Positions 61,244-64,000 of a stretch of DNA of 64,000 nt are shown here, piece after piece. Numbering within the stretch: the first letter of the stretch is position 1; each line of letters begins with the position of its first letter. Both the position numbers and the translations under genes were made by a program. This stretch comes from Sphingobacterium chungjuense (GTDB lineage Bacteria; Bacteroidota; Bacteroidia; Sphingobacteriales; Sphingobacteriaceae), in the NCBI RefSeq assembly GCF_011316935.1, contig NZ_WLYS01000003.1, forward strand, positions 62,001 through 126,000, read 5' to 3'. Below the pieces are notes generated by a model, which did no database searches, had not been told where the DNA came from, and worked only from the letters and a program-made list of their open reading frames with translations.

Positions 61244-62737
61244 ATGAAGAAAAGGATTGCCATCATAGGATCCGGAATCTCGGGATTATCTGCCGCGGCT
61301 TACGCTGCGGCCGAAGGCCATTCGGTACATGTATTTGAGAAAAATGCAGGGCCGGGAGGTCGTGCACGCCAATTCAAAACGGAGAATGGATACACTTTCG
61401 ATATGGGACCAAGCTGGTATTGGATGCCCGATATCATTGACAATTTTTTTCAAGACTTTGGAAAACACGCCACCGATTATTTCGAATTAATATCGCTGGA
61501 TCCTCAGTTTGAAATGGTTTTCTCCCAAGATAATGTGGCTATCCCACGCGATTATGCGCAGATGAAAGTGTTGTTTGAGCAGATCGAACCAGGTGCTGGT
61601 TCACGGCTCGACGAATTTATGAAAGCCGCAAAATACAAGTACGAAGTAGGTATGCGGGATTTCGTAAACAAACCTTGCTACAGCTGGTTTGAATTCATGT
61701 CGCCCAAGATTGCTGGCAGTGCGCTTCGCCTAGATTTGCTTTCTGGATTCAGAAATTATGTCAAGAAATACTTTAAGAATCCTAAATTGATCTCCTTGAT
61801 GGAATTTCCGGTCATATTTCTTGGTGCATCGCCACGCAAAATTCCTGCGATGTATAGCTTGATGAATTATGGAGGCTATGCATTAGGCACTTGGTATCCA
61901 AAGGGCGGTTTTTTCGAATTGGTGAAAGCCATGAAATCAGTCGCAGAAGAGCAGGGTGCAGTCTTTCATTTTAATCAACCGGTAGAAGCCATAAACTGCG
62001 CGGATGGTGCGGTGCAGACTTTATTAATAAACGGCGAAGAGCAAGCTTTTGATGTTGTGATTGCTTCTTCGGATTACCATCATACCGAAACATTATTAGC
62101 GCCATCATTGCGTAATTACGATGAAAAATACTGGGCTGCTCGCACTTTTGCACCATCGTGCTTAATTTATTATCTAGGGTTTAATGAGCAGATTCCTAAT
62201 CTAAAACATCATACCTTATTTTTTGAAAATGATCTGGATGCGCATATAGACTCTATTTACGTGGATAAAGCTTGGCCAGAAAAACCGTTATTCTATGCCT
62301 GTTGTCCATCGCAAACAGATGATGCGGTGGCGCCAGAAGGCCACGAAAATATCTTTCTACTGATGCCGTTGGCTATGGGTGTTGCGGATGATGAGCCGAC
62401 TCGGGAACGTTATTTCTTGGAAATGATCACGCGATTGGAAAAACATACCCGAGCAAGTAATTTATTGGATAAGATCGATTTTAAGAAAAGCTATTGCGTT
62501 TCTGATTTTATGCAAGATTACAATGCTTATGGCGGCAATGCGTACGGATTAGCGAATACCTTATCGCAAACGGCGGTATGGAAACCCGCCATCAAAAACA
62601 AAAAACTAACAAATCTATTCTATACAGGACAGCTGACTGTGCCAGGTCCCGGTGTACCTCCATCTATTATCTCTGGTAAAATCGTTGCTTCTGAAGTCAA
62701 TAAACTTAATACATACTCCTATGAAAAAGCTGTTTGA
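61244..62737 (+). CDS. crtI: Phytoene desaturase
   Basis: The 497-residue flavoprotein introduces double bonds into phytoene to make lycopene. It starts with the dinucleotide motif IAIIGSGISGLSAAAYAAAEGHSVHVFEKNAGPGGRARQF, has GYTFDMGPSWYWMPD, and ends with the carotenoid desaturase signature (NLFYTGQLTVPGPGVPPSIISGKIVA). Size fits the CrtI family. It overlaps crtB by 17 bases, showing coupling, and follows the MarR gene by 9 bases. Confidence 0.96.
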   Translation: MKKRIAIIGSGISGLSAAAYAAAEGHSVHVFEKNAGPGGRARQFKTENGYTFDMGPSWYWMPDIIDNFFQDFGKHATDYFELISLDPQFEMVFSQDNVAIPRDYAQMKVLFEQIEPGAGSRLDEFMKAAKYKYEVGMRDFVNKPCYSWFEFMSPKIAGSALRLDLLSGFRNYVKKYFKNPKLISLMEFPVIFLGASPRKIPAMYSLMNYGGYALGTWYPKGGFFELVKAMKSVAEEQGAVFHFNQPVEAINCADGAVQTLLINGEEQAFDVVIASSDYHHTETLLAPSLRNYDEKYWAARTFAPSCLIYYLGFNEQIPNLKHHTLFFENDLDAHIDSIYVDKAWPEKPLFYACCPSQTDDAVAPEGHENIFLLMPLAMGVADDEPTRERYFLEMITRLEKHTRASNLLDKIDFKKSYCVSDFMQDYNAYGGNAYGLANTLSQTAVWKPAIKNKKLTNLFYTGQLTVPGPGVPPSIISGKIVASEVNKLNTYSYEKAV

Positions 62738-63557
62738 TGAATTAAGCTTCCAAGTAAGCAAAGCCACCACGGAAAAATATAGCACCAGCTTTTCCTTAGG
62801 AATTCTGGCCTTAGACCAATGCATTCGCCCAGCAGTATATGCTATCTATGGATACGTGCGATTAGCAGACGAAATTGTCGATAGCTTCCATACCTACGAT
62901 AAGCAAAAATTGCTGGAGCGCTTTAAAGAACAAACGCATCAGGCGCTGGATGAGAAGATTTCGTTGAATCCTATCCTGCAGTCTTTTCAGGAAACGGTAC
63001 ACCGCTATGATATTGATCGGGCACTAATCGAACAATTTTTGCATAGCATGGAAATGGACTTAAATCCGACAGAATACAATACTGAAAAGTACAAGGAGTA
63101 TATCTTGGGATCGGCCGAGGTGGTTGGGTTGATGTGCCTACAAGTATTTGTAGATGGCGATAAGTCTGCCTACGAAGCCCTGAAACCATACGCGATGAAG
63201 CTCGGATCTGCCTTTCAGAAGGTTAATTTCTTACGTGATCTGAAAGACGATTATCAAGTATTGGGACGCACATACTTTCCAGATGTGAATATGGCGGTAT
63301 TTGATAATGCGATTAAATCTGCTATTGAAGAAGACATTCATACGGAATTTCGAGAGGCATTGGTGGGTATCAAAAAGCTGCCCGTTTCGGCGCGCTTCGG
63401 TGTGTATCTCGCCTACAAATATTATCTTTCTTTGTTCAAAAAGATTAAGAGATTGCCTGCGCAGCGTATCATGAGTGAGCGTGTGCGGATACCCAATGGC
63501 CAAAAGATGTCGTTGATGATGCAAAGTTATGTGGCTTACAAAATGGCCATTATGTAG
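62721..63557 (+). CDS. crtB: Phytoene synthase
   Basis: The product has 278 residues from the ATG at 62721 (the frame is open further upstream within crtI). It condenses two geranylgeranyl diphosphates into phytoene. Both Asp-rich motifs are present: ADEIVD in VRLADEIVDSFH and DLKDD in FLRDLKDDYQVLGRTYFP. Typical trans-isoprenyl diphosphate synthase helix pattern. It overlaps the end of crtI by 17 bases and precedes the SRPBCC gene by 27 bases. Confidence 0.96.
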   Translation: MKKLFDELSFQVSKATTEKYSTSFSLGILALDQCIRPAVYAIYGYVRLADEIVDSFHTYDKQKLLERFKEQTHQALDEKISLNPILQSFQETVHRYDIDRALIEQFLHSMEMDLNPTEYNTEKYKEYILGSAEVVGLMCLQVFVDGDKSAYEALKPYAMKLGSAFQKVNFLRDLKDDYQVLGRTYFPDVNMAVFDNAIKSAIEEDIHTEFREALVGIKKLPVSARFGVYLAYKYYLSLFKKIKRLPAQRIMSERVRIPNGQKMSLMMQSYVAYKMAIM

Positions 63558-63584
63558 TCCATTACATCTAAAAAATCATACAAC

Positions 63585-64000
63585 ATGATCTATAGTATAT
63601 ACCGAGAACAACATGTAAAAGGAGATATTGAATCAATTTGGGCATTCTTTTCTTCACCACATAATCTGGAGGAGATAACACCGAAGGATATGGCGTTCGT
63701 AGTCAAAAGTGAGATGGAAGATCGGTCCATTTACAAAGATCAAATTATTGATTATACGGTAAGTCCGATATTTGGTATTCCGCTTAAATGGCGTACGCGT
63801 ATAACGGACGTAGTGCCTCTACAGCGTTTCATCGATTTTCAGGAAAGCGGACCGTACAAATTATGGGAACATACCCATACCTTTACTCCGGAAGGTGATG
63901 GCGTTTTGATCACCGATCATGTACGCTACGAACTGCCATTTGGCCCTTTGGGCACGCTGGCGCATCAGCTCTTTGTAAAAAAGAAATTGAAAAACATCTT
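63585..64000 (+). CDS. SRPBCC-family protein, 5' part (3' truncated by window edge)
   Basis: 138 codons are seen from the ATG at 63585; the frame continues past the window. The sequence YREQHVKGDIESIWAFFSSPHNLEEITP, then VSPIFGIPLKWRTRIT and LITDHVRYELPFGPLGTLAH, is the START-like SRPBCC fold common in Bacteroidota crt operons (often next to crtIB and crtZ/crtY). Its role is unproven, perhaps binding a carotenoid or lipid. It is the fourth gene of the operon; the following genes are outside the window. Confidence 0.88.
   Translation, partial: MIYSIYREQHVKGDIESIWAFFSSPHNLEEITPKDMAFVVKSEMEDRSIYKDQIIDYTVSPIFGIPLKWRTRITDVVPLQRFIDFQESGPYKLWEHTHTFTPEGDGVLITDHVRYELPFGPLGTLAHQLFVKKKLKNI

Noticed and set aside
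1..64000. tRNA, rRNA, CRISPR arrays, insertion sequences or prophage genes
   Set aside because: No regularly spaced repeats, transposase or integrase motifs, cloverleaf-like GGTTCGAATCC blocks or rRNA-like stretches were found by eye in the gaps.

Overview
The window looks like chromosomal DNA from a Bacteroidota member, most likely a Sphingobacteriaceae-type organism. This rests on a SusC/SusD pair with a DUF3823 lipoprotein, lipoproteins with short lipoboxes, several TAnnTTTG-type -7 promoter elements, a carotenoid cluster, a MetA-type homoserine acyltransferase, and an inositol/sphingolipid-type lipid gene set. No rRNA, tRNA, CRISPR array, insertion sequence or prophage was recognised. It reads as ordinary chromosome with a few unusual gene islands.

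Layout. (1) 1-7055: 3' part of a polysaccharide-utilisation-type locus: SusC (cut by the window edge), SusD, a DUF3823 lipoprotein and a large exported TIM-barrel-type protein, closed by a strong terminator. (2) 7.1-9.1 kb: a lipoprotein of unknown function, a small NTPase and a VOC protein. (3) 9.1-14.9 kb, leftward: a tightly overlapping operon of inositol-3-phosphate synthase, a sugar-phosphate-type nucleotidyltransferase, an ATP-grasp enzyme, a CDP-alcohol phosphatidyltransferase, a flippase-like membrane protein and a HAD phosphatase. This is best explained as synthesis, modification and export of an inositol-containing lipid, and is the most interesting system here. (4) 15.1-19.7 kb: a mutagenesis-type cassette of DinB and a second DnaE-type polymerase, with a divergent XRE regulator. 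(5) 19.7-25.3 kb: porin-like protein, small lipoprotein, PA0069-type radical SAM protein, polyphosphate kinase and small unknowns. (6) 25.4-31.1 kb: RND efflux adaptor followed by one giant ORF that fuses the RND permease to its TolC-like outer membrane factor through a retained lipobox. (7) 31.2-42.9 kb: housekeeping and membrane genes (aminotransferase, SBF-like transporter, DUF4397, lipocalin-like, PurF-like, HPP, ceramidase-like, SelW-like, DUF808, YitT) and an isolated lycopene cyclase. (8) 42.9-54.5 kb, leftward: a 39-codon micro-ORF, a hybrid kinase with two kinase cores, TcdA, TatD, FMN reductase, LpxB, a BNR protein, YceH and Fmt. (9) 54.6-60.3 kb: LolC/E-like permease, isocitrate dehydrogenase, threonine aldolase, MetA with the acetyl-CoA-type residue, and topoisomerase IB. 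(10) 60.6-64.0 kb: MarR, CrtI, CrtB and an SRPBCC protein (cut by the window edge), the start of a carotenoid operon whose lycopene cyclase probably lies 18 kb away.

How they fit. The cell makes an outer membrane (LpxB, SusC/D, OMF), probably carotenoids (CrtI, CrtB, CrtY) and probably inositol lipids, possibly on a ceramide backbone; a ceramidase-like protein is also encoded. Function calls come from motif and family recognition by eye; no database search was run.
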